Source: CAVPGP01 sp963718065
GTDB lineage: Bacteria; Actinomycetota; Thermoleophilia; Gaiellales; Gaiellaceae
Reading direction: 5' to 3'
Assembly: GCA_963718065.1 (NCBI GenBank)
Contig: CAVQYE010000019.1
Coordinates: forward strand, 248,001 to 312,000
DNA length: 64,000 nucleotides
A model generated the notes under the pieces. That model ran no database searches. It was not told where the DNA came from and worked only from the letters and a program-made list of their open reading frames with translations. This document shows, one piece after another, positions 54,746 to 63,931 of the stretch. The stretch's first letter is position 1; each line of letters opens with the position of its first letter. The position numbers were made by a program, and so were the translations under genes.

Positions 54746-54820
54746 GGCGCCGGGGGATGACGCGGTGCGAGTGCGGGACCCGGCGTCCCGCACCCGCTTC
54801 CGCACCCCGGACACTGTGCT
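54746..54820. repeat. Palindromic intergenic repeat B, copy 1
   Basis: The core 54757-54812 is about 90 percent identical to 55262-55319. It contains a perfect hairpin GTGCGGGAC-CCGGC-GTCCCGCAC nested within GGTGCG..CGCACC, starts with GGCGCCG and ends CGGAC..TGCT in both copies. It sits between two convergent genes and may terminate both. The 54740-54856 gap holds nothing else. Confidence 0.75.
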
Positions 54821-54856
54821 GTTCCGACCCTGTGCTAAGACCGCGCGGCCGCCGCC

Positions 54857-55153
54857 TCAGCGCTCGGAAACGAGCTCGAGCGTCCGCGGATCGAATTCCT
54901 CGAGGACCTCTTGCAGCCGCGCGAGCCGCTCGTGGAAGCCCGGCGCCCCGCGCCAGCGCTGCACGGCGTCCATGCTTCCCCAGGGGCCGAAGCTGACGAA
55001 CCGCTGCGGATCGTCGCTATCGCGCAACAGCTTCGCCCGGTCGGTCAGGCCCTGCAGGCCGCTCCAGTCGGCCAGCTCCTCCCAGCGGCGGACGAACTCA
55101 TCCTCGAGTCCCGGCTTCACGCGCCACGTCGAATGCGTGTAGGTCTTGCTCAT
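54857..55153 (-). CDS. Small ABM/stress-response dimeric barrel protein
   Basis: 98 residues from ATG 55153 behind GGAGG. TYTHSTWRVKPGLEDEFVRRWEELADW and RFVSFGPWGSMDAVQRWRGAPGFHERL follow the ABM-fold pattern (conserved Trp, helix with FxxRW). Relatives act as small monooxygenases or detoxifying proteins; substrate unknown. It is bracketed on both sides by repeat B. Confidence 0.75.
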   Translation of the reverse strand: MSKTYTHSTWRVKPGLEDEFVRRWEELADWSGLQGLTDRAKLLRDSDDPQRFVSFGPWGSMDAVQRWRGAPGFHERLARLQEVLEEFDPRTLELVSER

Positions 55154-55249
55154 GATCGCGACCTCCAAGGGCATCGTACGACCGGGACGCCAAGTTCGCG
55201 CCCGGCAACGACGCCGGCGCCCGGGGCGTCGCATCTGGCCCCGAACCGT

Positions 55250-55324
55250 GGCGCCGCGGGAATGACGCGGTGCGGGTGCGGGACCCGGCGTCCCACACCC
55301 GCTACCCGCACCCCCGGACCTTTG
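55250..55324. repeat. Palindromic intergenic repeat B, copy 2
   Basis: The second copy of the element at 54746, in the same orientation about 504 bp away. The hairpin GTGCGGGAC/GTCCCACAC has one change that becomes a G-U pair on the minus strand, and the outer arm GGTGCGGG pairs with CCCGCACC. It ends at the stop of the GH3 gene. Confidence 0.75.
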
Positions 55325-58300
55325 CTATCCGGCTCCTTCGAGCAGCGCGTAGGCCGACACCGGCCCGTCCTGCGGATAGACCGTTCCCGTCGTCCACGCT
55401 GCAGGAAGGCTCGACAGACTCTTCGAGCTGCTCGTCTCCGACGGCTGCGACCCGCTGCCACCGCAACACTCGTCCTGGAGGTTCAGGTCGCCGCCGACGC
55501 CGAGCAGCGCGATCCAGTACGACTGGCCCGCCGCGATCGCCGTCGACGGAAGCGCGACGTCGTTCCAGGCTCCGCCTGTCGGTGACGCGAGGCTGCCCGA
55601 TGCGAGCAGGCTGCCAGGATGCCCGTTGTCGTCGGCATAGACCCCGGCGACGAGGGTCTTCGACTTGGTCTTTTTCGCGACGAAGACCGTCAGCCCGTCG
55701 ATGGTGCCGTCCGCCGGGGCGACGGCGCGGAATGCCTCCGCCATGCCGGCCCGGTTCGCGTCGACCTCCGAGCCGATCGTCTTCGTGCCGAGCGACGGCC
55801 CAGTGACGTCGACCGACGCCTGGAGGCGGATGTCGCGGGAGGACGAACCGACGTACGCCACGCGCTCGCCGGTCGCGAGCACCCAGGCGTGCTTCGACGT
55901 CGACCAGTAGGAGAGCTCACGCGGAGCGACGTGCAGCTTCACGTCGGCGGCGTCGCCGCGCGCCAGCTCGATCCGCTCGAACGCGCCGAGGGACTTCCGG
56001 GCCAGCTCGACGCCGTCAGGATTGGTCGCGGACGGTCCGACGTACACCTGCGGTACCTCCGTCCCGTCCGTCTTGCCGGTGTTGCGAACGCGGAAGCTGA
56101 CGTCGATGCCGCCGTCCGAGCTCGGATCGACCTGGAGCTTCGAGTAGTTGAACTTCGTGTACGAGAGGCCGTGGCCGAACGGATAGAGCGGCGTCACGTT
56201 GTGCAGGTCGTACCACTTGTACCCCTGGAAGATCCCATTGGCCGACATGTCCACGGTCCGGTACGTGTGCGGGCCTTGAGTGGGATCGGTGAGGAAGACG
56301 CCGGGGTAGAGCGGGCAGTTGCCGTCGTTCGCCCCGGTGCCGGTGTTGTTGTTCGGGATCACGATCGCGGCCGGGTTGCAGCCCGGATCGTCGGTGGGGA
56401 ACCGCGGCCGTGCGGCCGAGCCGTCGGGGAACGTGATCGGCAGCTTGCCGCTCGGGTTCACAGCGCCCGTCAGGACGTCGGCGGTCGCGACGCCGCCGGC
56501 CACGCCCGGATACCACATCTCGAGCACGGACTTCACGCTTGCGAGCCACGGCATGTAGACGGCATCGCCGGTGTTGAGGACGACGACGACGTTCGGGTTC
56601 ACCGCGGCGACGGCCGAGATCAGGGTGTCCTGCCAGCCGGGGAGCTGCAGGCCGAGGTTCTGGTCGTTGCCGCCTCGGTCGTTGCCCTCGGTGCCGTCGT
56701 CGAAGGCGAAGATCACGACCTTCTTCGCGGAGCTCGCGGCCGCGATCGCGGCGGCGATCGACTGCGCCTGCCAGTCCGGCGGCACCCACACGAAGCGCAC
56801 CGAAAGCGGATCGGTCGAGCCGGCGTAGGCGCGAACGTCGAGCTCGTGCGTCTCGCCCGCCGCGAACGTCGCGGTGAAGGCGGCCTGCTGGAGCTCGAGC
56901 CCGTCGTGCGACTTGTTCGCCTGCGCCAGGCCGTCCCACGCGGAGATCGACGAGCCGCCGATGCCGCCGGCGGCGACGCCGTAGGCGCCGATGTTGACCC
57001 GGCGCTGGGCGTTCGTGAGGCCGTCGACGAAGAGCTGCGCGCTCGTCTGGTTCTTGACGAACACCTTCAGCTGCCAGGAGTTCGAGCCGGCCGGTGCGGC
57101 GGGGACGGTGAAGTGCGTCGTCCAGCGCCACGCGGTCCCGCGCCGGGAGCGTGCTCGTGTTCGGTCGTGTTGTCGACGGTCGGATCGACCTGGTCGGGCG
57201 CACAGGTGCCGGCGCAGGCCGCAGGCTCCGACCCCGACGCGGGCATCGTGGTCGAGATCTGCTGGCGGAGCCAGCCGTTCTGTCCGGCGAACCCGGCGTC
57301 GGCCGGCCGGCAGGCCGCCCGGCAGGACCGTCGTCCCTGCTGGCACGGTCGCCGCCGACGAGGGCACGAGCTGACCGTCGAGGTCGTAGCCCTGGACGTA
57401 GTCGACCGTGTTCGCAGCCGGCTTCGGCGCGCAGCGCGGTCAGTGAGTTCGTGATCGGCTCGAACGGCGTCACGTGCGCACTGCCGCCGCCGCCGACGTA
57501 GGTGGCCGTTGCGGTCGGACCCATCACGAGGACGCCCTTGCCGGCGAAATCCGAGTTCTTCAGCGGGAGCCCACTGTCGTCGTTCTTGAGCAGCGTCGCG
57601 CTCTTCTCGGAGACGTCCTTCGCGATCGCGAAGTCGGGCGCCATCAGCGCCTGGAGATCGGGACGCGGCGGCACGACCGGCGTGCAGTTGGCGCCGGCTG
57701 CCGTGCAGCCGCCGCTCTGCGAGCCGTACGGCGTTCCCTCCAGCAGGTTGGCCCTGTTCATCGAGGTCAGGATGTGGAAGACGGCGTTGTCGAGAGCCGC
57801 CAGCCACTGTGCGCCGGTGGTGGCCGGGATCGGCGGGTAGTTGCCGTTGACGGGGATCGCGTTCGTCCCGTTCAGCACCGCCTGGGTCAGCGTCTTGCCG
57901 CTGCCCGGAGCGCCGCCGGGGAAGCCGGCCCGTGCGGCGAAGACGTTGTTGTTGAACGGCGGGTCGGCGAGGTTGCCCGGATCGGGCTCGTCCCTGATCC
58001 CCGCGTTGTTGCCGTTCGGCATTGCCGAGTCGACGCCGCCGAGGATGTCGCTGAGCCGATGGACTGCTCCGAAGTCGGTGAGCACCCAGCCCGTGAAGCC
58101 GAACGTGCCGCGGGCGATCTCGTTCAGCAGCTTGTTGTTGCCGCACGAGTACGTGTCGAAGCCCGTGTACGACTGGCTGATGCGGCTGTAGGCGCACATG
58201 ATCGAGCCGGCGTGGCCCTTGCGGATGCCCTTCTCGAAGGCCTGCAGCTCGAGCTCGTGGAGCGTGCGCTCGTCGAGCTTGATCGCTGTGTTCGTGCGTG

Positions 58301-58997
58301 AGTTCTCGAAATCGTTCTGGGCCATGTGCTTGAGCGTCACGATCAGGCCCTCGCCCTGGACGCCCAGCGTCTCGTCGGCCACGAGCTCGCCGGCCACGAA
58401 CGGATCCTCGCCCAGCGTCTCGAAGTTCCGGCCGGCCGTCACGAACGCGACCTGGTTGATCATCGGCGCGTAGAGGACGTCCTGGTTGGTCGCCCGGCCC
58501 TCGCGGCCGATCACGACGCCGTAGTCGCGGGCCGCCGAGCGGTCGAACGTCGCGGTCAGGCCGACCGGAGCCGGCAGGCCCGTCTCCTGATGGCTGAGGC
58601 GGACGCCGGCGGGGCCGTCCGTCTGCCGCAAGGGCGGGATGCCGAGGCTCTTGACGCCGTTGTTGACGCCTGCCTGGCCGACGCAGCCTGCGACGCGGGC
58701 GGCGCCGGTGGCGCCGGGGTTGATCACGGGGAACGCGGTCGGCAGCCCCGTGTTGCCGCAGCCGAACTGCGGGTCGGTCGTCTCGGCCTGGCCGTGCACC
58801 AGCCCGACCTTCTGGGCGAGAGTCAGGTCGCCGACCAGGCTGTGGAGGTTGCTCTCGGTGAGCGTGCCGCAGACTGGTCCGATCGCCGGCCCGCCGAAGC
58901 ACGACTCCGCTACGGCGGAGGCGCCGCCGGCCGACGTGGCGCTGAGGATGAGGAGGCTCGTGAGCAGCCCCAGGACGACGACTCGCGTGCGGCGCAT
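55325..58997 (-). CDS. Large secreted GH3 glycoside hydrolase with PA14-like insert (four frame breaks)
   Basis: 1222 residues after removing four extra bases between about 57130 and 57440; 3673 minus 4 is exactly divisible by three. A signal peptide (LLTSLLILSATSAGGASA) leads the GH3 N-domain, with nucleophile Asp308 in GWVLTDFGAVH and KHMAQND. The GH3 C-domain is interrupted by a PA14-like segment (RWRWTTHFTVPAAPAG, QLFVDGLTN), and a fibronectin-like domain follows (VPQVYVGPSATNPDG). The last 170 residues form an extra beta-rich domain unlike standard GH3 enzymes. It likely cleaves beta-glucosides, xylosides or arabinofuranosides. RBS GGGAGAGAAG. Confidence 0.9.
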
Positions 58998-59051
58998 GGT
59001 CTTCTCTCCCTGTTCGAGTGGCGGCGACACCCTCTCGGACCACCGTAAATC

Positions 59052-59113
59052 TGTCAAGCAGAATGCATAATTCGCGACCTTCCGGGTTCAGTTTTGCGTA
59101 TCTCGGTGCAAAA
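59052..59113 (-). promoter_or_regulatory. Promoter/operator region of the GH3 gene
   Basis: On the minus strand a TTGACA hexamer (plus-strand 59052-59057) precedes the GH3 start by about 55 bp, with no clear -10 match. Just upstream lies TTTTGC-N10-GCAAAA (59092-59113), and GAATGCATAATTC at 59061-59073. TTTT..AAAA inverted repeats are typical ROK (Mlc/NagC/XylR) operators, and two ROK genes lie immediately upstream. Confidence 0.55.
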
Positions 59114-59124
59114 TGACCGGCGGG

Positions 59125-60320
59125 TTACGCGCCGACGCGCCGCGCCAGGTCGAGCGGCACGAGCGCGAGCGCGCCGAGCAGCTCGCCGCGGTCGCCGAGC
59201 TCGGCGAGTCGCACGTCGACCGTGGCGGCGATCGGCGCGAGCGCGTAGCTGTCGATCGCCTCGCGCACGACCTCGGTCACCGCATCGCCGCCTGCCGCCA
59301 GGGCGCCGCCGATCACGATCGCCTGCGGATTGAGGACGTTGCAGAGATCGGCAAGCGCGCGAGCGAGCACCCGGCCGGCGTCGCGCAGGCTCCGGGTCGC
59401 CTCCTTGTCGCCCGCCGCCAGGAGCTCGCGAACCCGCGCGGGAGTCAGCCCGTCGCCGTGGATCGGCCGGAGGCGCTCGACCAGGCTCGACATCGAGATC
59501 GAGGGGCCGATGCAGCCGCGGTTGCCGCACGCGCAGACCGGGCCGTCCTCGCCGACGCGGATATGCCCCACTTCGCCGGCCAGGCCGGCGGCGCCGCGGT
59601 AGAGCCGTCCGCCGACGACGAGCGCGCCGCCCAGCCCCGGCGAGAGCTTCACGTAGACGACATCGGAGAGGCCGCGCGCGGCGCCCCAGCGGAGCTCGGC
59701 GAGTGCCGCCACGTTCGCGTCGTTCTCGATCCGGACCGGTAGGCCGGTCAGCTCCTCGAAGGCCCGCTGAGGGCGCAGGCCCGCCCACGGCGGCACGATC
59801 TTGGGCGCGGCGACCCGGTCCGCGGCGAGATCGAGCGGCACCGGGAGGCTGACGCCTGCGCCGAGCAGCCGATCGCGGACCGACCCCGCTCGCCTTGATC
59901 ACGCCGTTCGACGACGGCCGCCGCGGTTGCGAGCGTCACCTCCAACGGAGAAGAGCGAAGGTCGAGCGGCATCGACTCCTCGGCAAGGATGTCGAGGGAC
60001 TGGTCGGCAACGACGACGCGGACTCCGCCGTGGTCGAAGGCGATCCCGAGCACACCCCGCGCCGACGGATCGAAGCGGAGCAGGTTCGGCCGCCTCCCCC
60101 GCCCCGAGCTGCGATCCGTCGCTGCCGGCTCCTCGACGACGAGCCCTTCTCCCTGCAGCGCCGCCACCACCGCCGAGACCGTCGCTCGGGAGAGCCCGGT
60201 CGCACGGACGAGCTCGGCACGGCTCGCGGCGCCGTGCGCGCGCAACACATCGACCACCCGCGTCCGGCCGCCGTCGCGCGCCGCGACCGGGCCATCCCTG
60301 CCGGGTCCGAACCTCGTCAC
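59125..60320 (-). CDS. ROK-family transcriptional repressor 1 (two frame breaks)
   Basis: 397 residues after removing two bases near 59884 and 59931. An N-terminal MarR-like helix-turn-helix (RAELVRATGLSRATVSAVVAAL) is followed by the ROK sugar-kinase fold with GEVGHI and the zinc motif CACGNRGC. The usual Glu after GC is replaced by Gly (GCIGPS). GTG start overlaps the stop of the second ROK gene. It probably controls the GH3 gene and perhaps the locus, responding to a sugar. Confidence 0.87.
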
Positions 60321-61519
60321 GTGCGCAACGCCGGCAGGCGCGTCGAGCGGAGCCGATCGGTGTCGCTGATCGCGAGCGTCAGCGCTCCCATCAGCGCGGC
60401 GCGCTCGCGAAGCGCTCCCGGTGCGACGGCGACGGCAGCGGCTGCTGCGGGCAGCGCGTAGCGGTCAATCGCCTCGCGGATGCCGGCGATGAGCGGCTCA
60501 CCGGCCAGGCTGAGATCGCCGCCGACGACGATCACACCGGGGTTGACGGTGTTGCAGATGTCTGCGAGGACGCGGCCGACGGTGCGACCCGCGTCGTGGA
60601 TCACCCGCACGGCCGCGACGTCGCCGCCACGGGTCAGCTCGAGGAGCGCGTCCAAGGTCAGGTCGTCGCCGTGAATCGGACGGAGCAGCGCCAGCAGCGC
60701 GTCGGTGGACGCGACCGTCTCCAGGCAGCCGCGGTTGCCGCACCGGCACGGAGGCCCGTCCGGCCGCACCTGGATGTGGCCGATCTCGCCGGCGAAGCCT
60801 GCCGAGCCGCGCCGCAACTCTCCGGCGAGCACGAGACCCGCTCCGATCCCCGCCGAGAGCTTCACGTAGACGAGATCCGCATGCTCCCGGCCCGCACCGA
60901 CCGTCGCCTCGGCGAGCGCATCGAGATTCGCGTCGTTGTCGACTGCGACGTCGACCCCGAGGCGCTCCGTGGCTTTGCCGCGGATGTCGAGGCCGGCCCA
61001 TGCGGGAATGATCTGCGACGCACCGACGGTGCCGTTGCGCGCGTCGACGGGGGCCGGAACGCCGACGCCGGCTCCGATCACGTCCGCTCGTGTGAATCCT
61101 GTCTCGCCGAGGAGGTCGTCGATCGCGTTCGCAGCGGCAGCGAGCGCGACGTCCGGGTGGTGATCGACGTCGAGCGAGATGTATCGCTCGGCCAGCACCG
61201 TCGAGGAGAGGTTCGCGATCGCCACGCGTACGTGGTCGTGGCCGAAGTCGACCCCGAGCGCAGCGCCGGCGGGCGTGTCGAGCCGCAGCGGCACCGCCGG
61301 CCGGCCACGCGCTCCCTGGGAGCGGGACGCGTCTCCGTTCTCCTGCTCGACCACGAGGCCGCGCGCGCCGAGGTCGGCGACCAGCGAAGCGATCGTCGCC
61401 CGCGAGAGCCCGGTGGCACGCGCCAGGTCCCCGCGCGTTGCCGCTCGCCGGTGCCGCAGCTCGTCGACGATCAGCAGGCGGTTGCGATCGCGTATCGACT
61501 GAGGGACCTCGGCCGCCAT
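60317..61519 (-). CDS. ROK-family transcriptional repressor 2
   Basis: 400 residues, intact, from ATG 61519 (MAAEVPQSIRDRN); an in-frame ATG 75 bp upstream is less likely. HTH RGDLARATGLSRATIASLVADL, GEIGHIQV and CRCGNRGCLE (complete zinc motif) identify a ROK repressor. Its sequence is clearly related to repressor 1, so they arose by duplication. First gene of the ROK2-ROK1-GH3 series. Confidence 0.92.
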   Translation of the reverse strand: MAAEVPQSIRDRNRLLIVDELRHRRAATRGDLARATGLSRATIASLVADLGARGLVVEQENGDASRSQGARGRPAVPLRLDTPAGAALGVDFGHDHVRVAIANLSSTVLAERYISLDVDHHPDVALAAAANAIDDLLGETGFTRADVIGAGVGVPAPVDARNGTVGASQIIPAWAGLDIRGKATERLGVDVAVDNDANLDALAEATVGAGREHADLVYVKLSAGIGAGLVLAGELRRGSAGFAGEIGHIQVRPDGPPCRCGNRGCLETVASTDALLALLRPIHGDDLTLDALLELTRGGDVAAVRVIHDAGRTVGRVLADICNTVNPGVIVVGGDLSLAGEPLIAGIREAIDRYALPAAAAAVAVAPGALRERAALMGALTLAISDTDRLRSTRLPALRT

Positions 61520-61669
61520 CCGCGCAACTCTAGTCCTCGCCCCGATTTCGTCCAGCTCATGGGCCGCACGTTCCGGATATGAGCCGAAAATCACAATGGG
61601 CTGTATGGTGGCTGACGACTCGCTTGCCCTTCGGCAACGCGCAAGTCTGCTTCTCGAGGAGACGACTCA

Positions 61670-61933
61670 GTGGTTTCCAGTGCAGTGACAAAGACGATTC
61701 TCGCGGCGTTCGAAGCCGGAGAGCTGATCTCGATCTGCGCGTGGTGCAGCCTCGTGGAGTTGAACGGCGAATGGGTTCCGGCGTCGCGATCGGACCTCTG
61801 GCCGATCGACGTGCGCTACACGGTGTCGGGCTCGATCTGCCCGGCGTGCGCACTCATCTGGGACCTCGCGCCGAGGCGCGCCGCAGCGAGCGTCGTGCGG
61901 TTGCCCGTCAAGCCGCTGCCACACGCGGCCTAA
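61670..61933 (+). CDS. Small CxxC-CPxC zinc-binding-type protein
   Basis: 87 residues from GTG 61670 behind CGAGGAG. ISICAWCSLVELNGEW and GSICPACALIWDL match the ICAWC..ICPxC pattern found at the ends of some sensor kinases and PAS proteins, usually with about 35 residues between the pairs. It probably binds a metal. Function unknown; the SnoaL-like gene follows after 18 bp. Confidence 0.7.
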   Translation: MVSSAVTKTILAAFEAGELISICAWCSLVELNGEWVPASRSDLWPIDVRYTVSGSICPACALIWDLAPRRAAASVVRLPVKPLPHAA

Positions 61934-61951
61934 CGCTGCACAATCCCGTCG

Positions 61952-62331
61952 ATGGGCAGGGACGATGTCGAGCGTCTGGTCGCGAGCTACGGAGATGCGT
62001 GGTTCGCTCACGACGTCGACGCGATCGTCGCGCTCGTCAGCGACGACGTCGTCTTCCACAACCTGACGACCGACGAGCGTGTCGAGGGCATAGAGGCATT
62101 CCGGGCGCAAGTCGCCGGGATCAGCGAGCGCCGGCCCGACTTCCACTTTCGAGGAGCACGGGCTATCTGTCCGACGACACAGGCGTCGTCGAATGGACGG
62201 TGCGGGCAATGGCTGACGACGGACGCCGCCTCGAGTGGGACGGCATCGACGTGATCAACTGCCGAGACGACCTGATCGTGCGAAACGCGGTGTATTCGAC
62301 GAGCCAGGCGCCGCGGGTGATCGACGCGTAG
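61952..62331 (+). CDS. SnoaL/NTF2-like fold protein (frame break)
   Basis: Segments GRDDVERLVASYGDAWFAHDVDAIVALVSDDVVFHN and GVVEWTVRAMADDGRRLEWDGIDVINCRDDLI form the cone-shaped NTF2-like fold common to ketosteroid-isomerase-like enzymes. Each half is in a different frame, meeting near 62148. Unlike the other breaks this one is -1 (or +2) modulo 3. Expected length about 126 residues. Enzymatic role unknown. Confidence 0.75.
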
Positions 62332-62351
62332 CCCGTCGCGGACCGAGAAAA

Positions 62352-62380
62352 TGGCGGCTACGGGAGTCGAACCGGTTACC
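62352..62380 (-). other. tRNA 3'-end-like fragment
   Basis: On the minus strand the sequence reads ACCGG-TTCGACT-CCCGT followed by AGCCGCCA: a T-arm with a canonical 7-nt loop and four of five stem pairs, then an acceptor-like 3' strand. No matching 5' acceptor, anticodon or D-arm is found within 90 bp upstream on that strand, so it is not a full tRNA. Such fragments often mark island attachment sites. Confidence 0.35.
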
Positions 62381-62392
62381 AGGTCAGGCCGG

Positions 62393-62751
62393 GCGACTGC
62401 GGGTCAGGGGCGGTGCACTCTCAGAAAGACGGCATCCATACACCATGGACGATTCCTTGAATTCGTCTTCCTCTTGGTCAACCCTCGCCACAACAGATAT
62501 GCAATTGAACTCAACGCAATCCCGGGTCGAAGATGGTTCGCGCAGGGTCAGCGCGACCGACTTTGCCGGAGACGCTGCCGACGAGGGCGTCGTCGAGCCG
62601 GGCTGCGTCGTCGGCAAGGCCTGACCGTCGAGTTGATGTGCGACGACTAATGAAGCGACTGGTTAATCTCCGCTTGGAGCGGTGGCGCCCCAAGTTTCGA
62701 CGGCTGCGGGACGCCACCGCTGCTCAAGGCGCCCCGGACCGAAGATAGCTA
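62393..62751. other. Gene-poor stretch with decayed reading frames
   Basis: The base composition is more AT-rich than elsewhere. Short frames overlap without a good start. One plus-strand peptide contains RYAIELNAIPGRRW, reminiscent of a motif in helicase- or integrase-type proteins, then loses sense. I cannot support a functional gene here. Confidence 0.3.
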
Positions 62752-62792
62752 GAAGGGCGGGCTTCCACCAGGGGCCGCGAAGCCCGCCCTTC
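62752..62792. terminator. Perfect 14-bp hairpin
   Basis: GAAGGGCGGGCTTC (62752-62765) pairs perfectly with GAAGCCCGCCCTTC (62779-62792) over a 13-nt loop. No intact gene adjoins it, so which transcript it ends is unclear; it marks the 3' side of the decayed frames. Confidence 0.75.
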
Positions 62793-62894
62793 AGGCGAGC
62801 TCGCCGGAACTCACGGCACCCTTGTGAGGGCATACGCAAGCCACACGATCTTCCTCCTTCGCGGCCCGATCCACATTAAGTCGCCCCGGAAGAG

Positions 62895-63420
62895 CTAGGG
62901 TGTTTTGACTGGCCCTGCGGCCAGAACCCCGGCCGAAAGCCCGCAATCTCCCGACGCGCCCAACATGGCGCGCGAGACGCAGGAGCCTAGGCGAACAGGA
63001 TTCGACTTGCAGGGCCAGGCACTTCGTTTCGCGCCGAACGAGCGAACGTCACGAACGCGACGCCTCGGCCGGCAAGAACGCTGAACGTCAACGTCGCTAG
63101 CCACGTCGAGGACGACAACGGGTTCCGCACTCACCGAGGGCCTTGCGTTGTCCGCGTATCGGAGTAGCGTTCCACTTGCCATCAGTCCCGAGGACGATGC
63201 GCAGGGCGCCACCCCAGGGAAAGTCGGGTGGCGCCCGCCATATGAACAGGCCGTAGACTCGCGCTTGTGGCGTCAAGCGGCGGCGGCATAATCTTCCGTT
63301 TCTCGCGGGGCGAGGTCGTAATGCCTCGTCCAGCCGCGACGAGTTCGTCGACCAGACGAGCCATCTCAAGGAGACGGCGTTGCTCGCCCGCGCGCTCCTT
63401 GGGATCGGCAGCTTCTTCAC
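62895..63420 (-). other. Possible degraded reading frames
   Basis: Three overlapping minus-strand frames each read protein-like for a part: RLLEMARLVDELVAAGRG, then RIVLGTDGKWNAT, then LLRYADNARPSVSAEPVVVL. They could join by single-base changes near 63160 and 63260, giving one protein of about 150 residues with no family I know. Given the frame breaks elsewhere, this may be a real but disrupted gene. Low confidence. Confidence 0.3.
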
Positions 63421-63553
63421 CGCCGAAGAGGAGGCTCAGTTGTGCGAGGCGCTTGATGAATGGGTGACCCGCGTCGGGGTGGAACGGATGCCGGCGGGTC
63501 TTTCAGATCTTCGTGTCGCGCTCCTGGTAACGCGCGCGGGCACGGCTCATTAA
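63341..63553 (+). other. Possible 3' fragment of a coding region
   Basis: One plus-strand frame has high third-position GC and reads HLKETALLARALLGIGSFF then EEEAQLCEALDEWVTRVGV to a TAA at 63551. It has no recognisable start and overlaps the antisense frames described at 62895-63420; only one strand can be coding. Helical, acidic and of unknown function. Confidence 0.35.
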
Positions 63554-63931
63554 GCGGCCTCGTGTTGCAGCCAGGCTTCGGCGTCCTCGCGCGACGTAAA
63601 CACTCTGATCCGATCCTCGGGGTCGTCGATCTGCGACTGGCCCGTCCAAGCGAGCCCGTATTGCAATCCGTCAAGAACGACGACAGCTCGCCTGCTCGTG
63701 CGCCCGAGGGAAAGCGAAAAGCCCTGGATGATCCGGCCGACTTCGCGCATTTCCTCGCTTGTCAGCACGGACAGGTCGAGAGCTGTGGAGTCGACGAGGA
63801 TCGCCATGCCGGGCTTCCACCTCGGGTCGGCCGTCGAGCTCACGGTGGTACTTGACCCAGACGTCCACGTCGGCAGGACCGGACGTCGTGATCACAACTC
63901 TGCCCGGCCGATCCAGGTATTCGATCGTGAG
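63550..63931 (-). CDS. Small SpoIIAA/STAS-like hypothetical protein (one frame break)
   Basis: After removing one base near 63832 the frame gives about 126 residues: TIEYLDRPGRVVITTSGPAD, VWVKYHRELDADPRWKPGM, AILVDSTALDLSVLTSEEMR and VFTSREDAEAWL. The alternating strand-helix layout and the C-terminal REDAEAWL resemble small SpoIIAA-like proteins. No standard start codon lies in frame before the upstream TGA, so the 5' end may contain another error. Function unknown. Confidence 0.55.

Noticed and set aside
62352..62430. Complete tRNA gene on the minus strand
   Set aside because: Only the T-arm and acceptor 3' strand are recognisable; no anticodon or D-arm or matching 5' acceptor strand is found.
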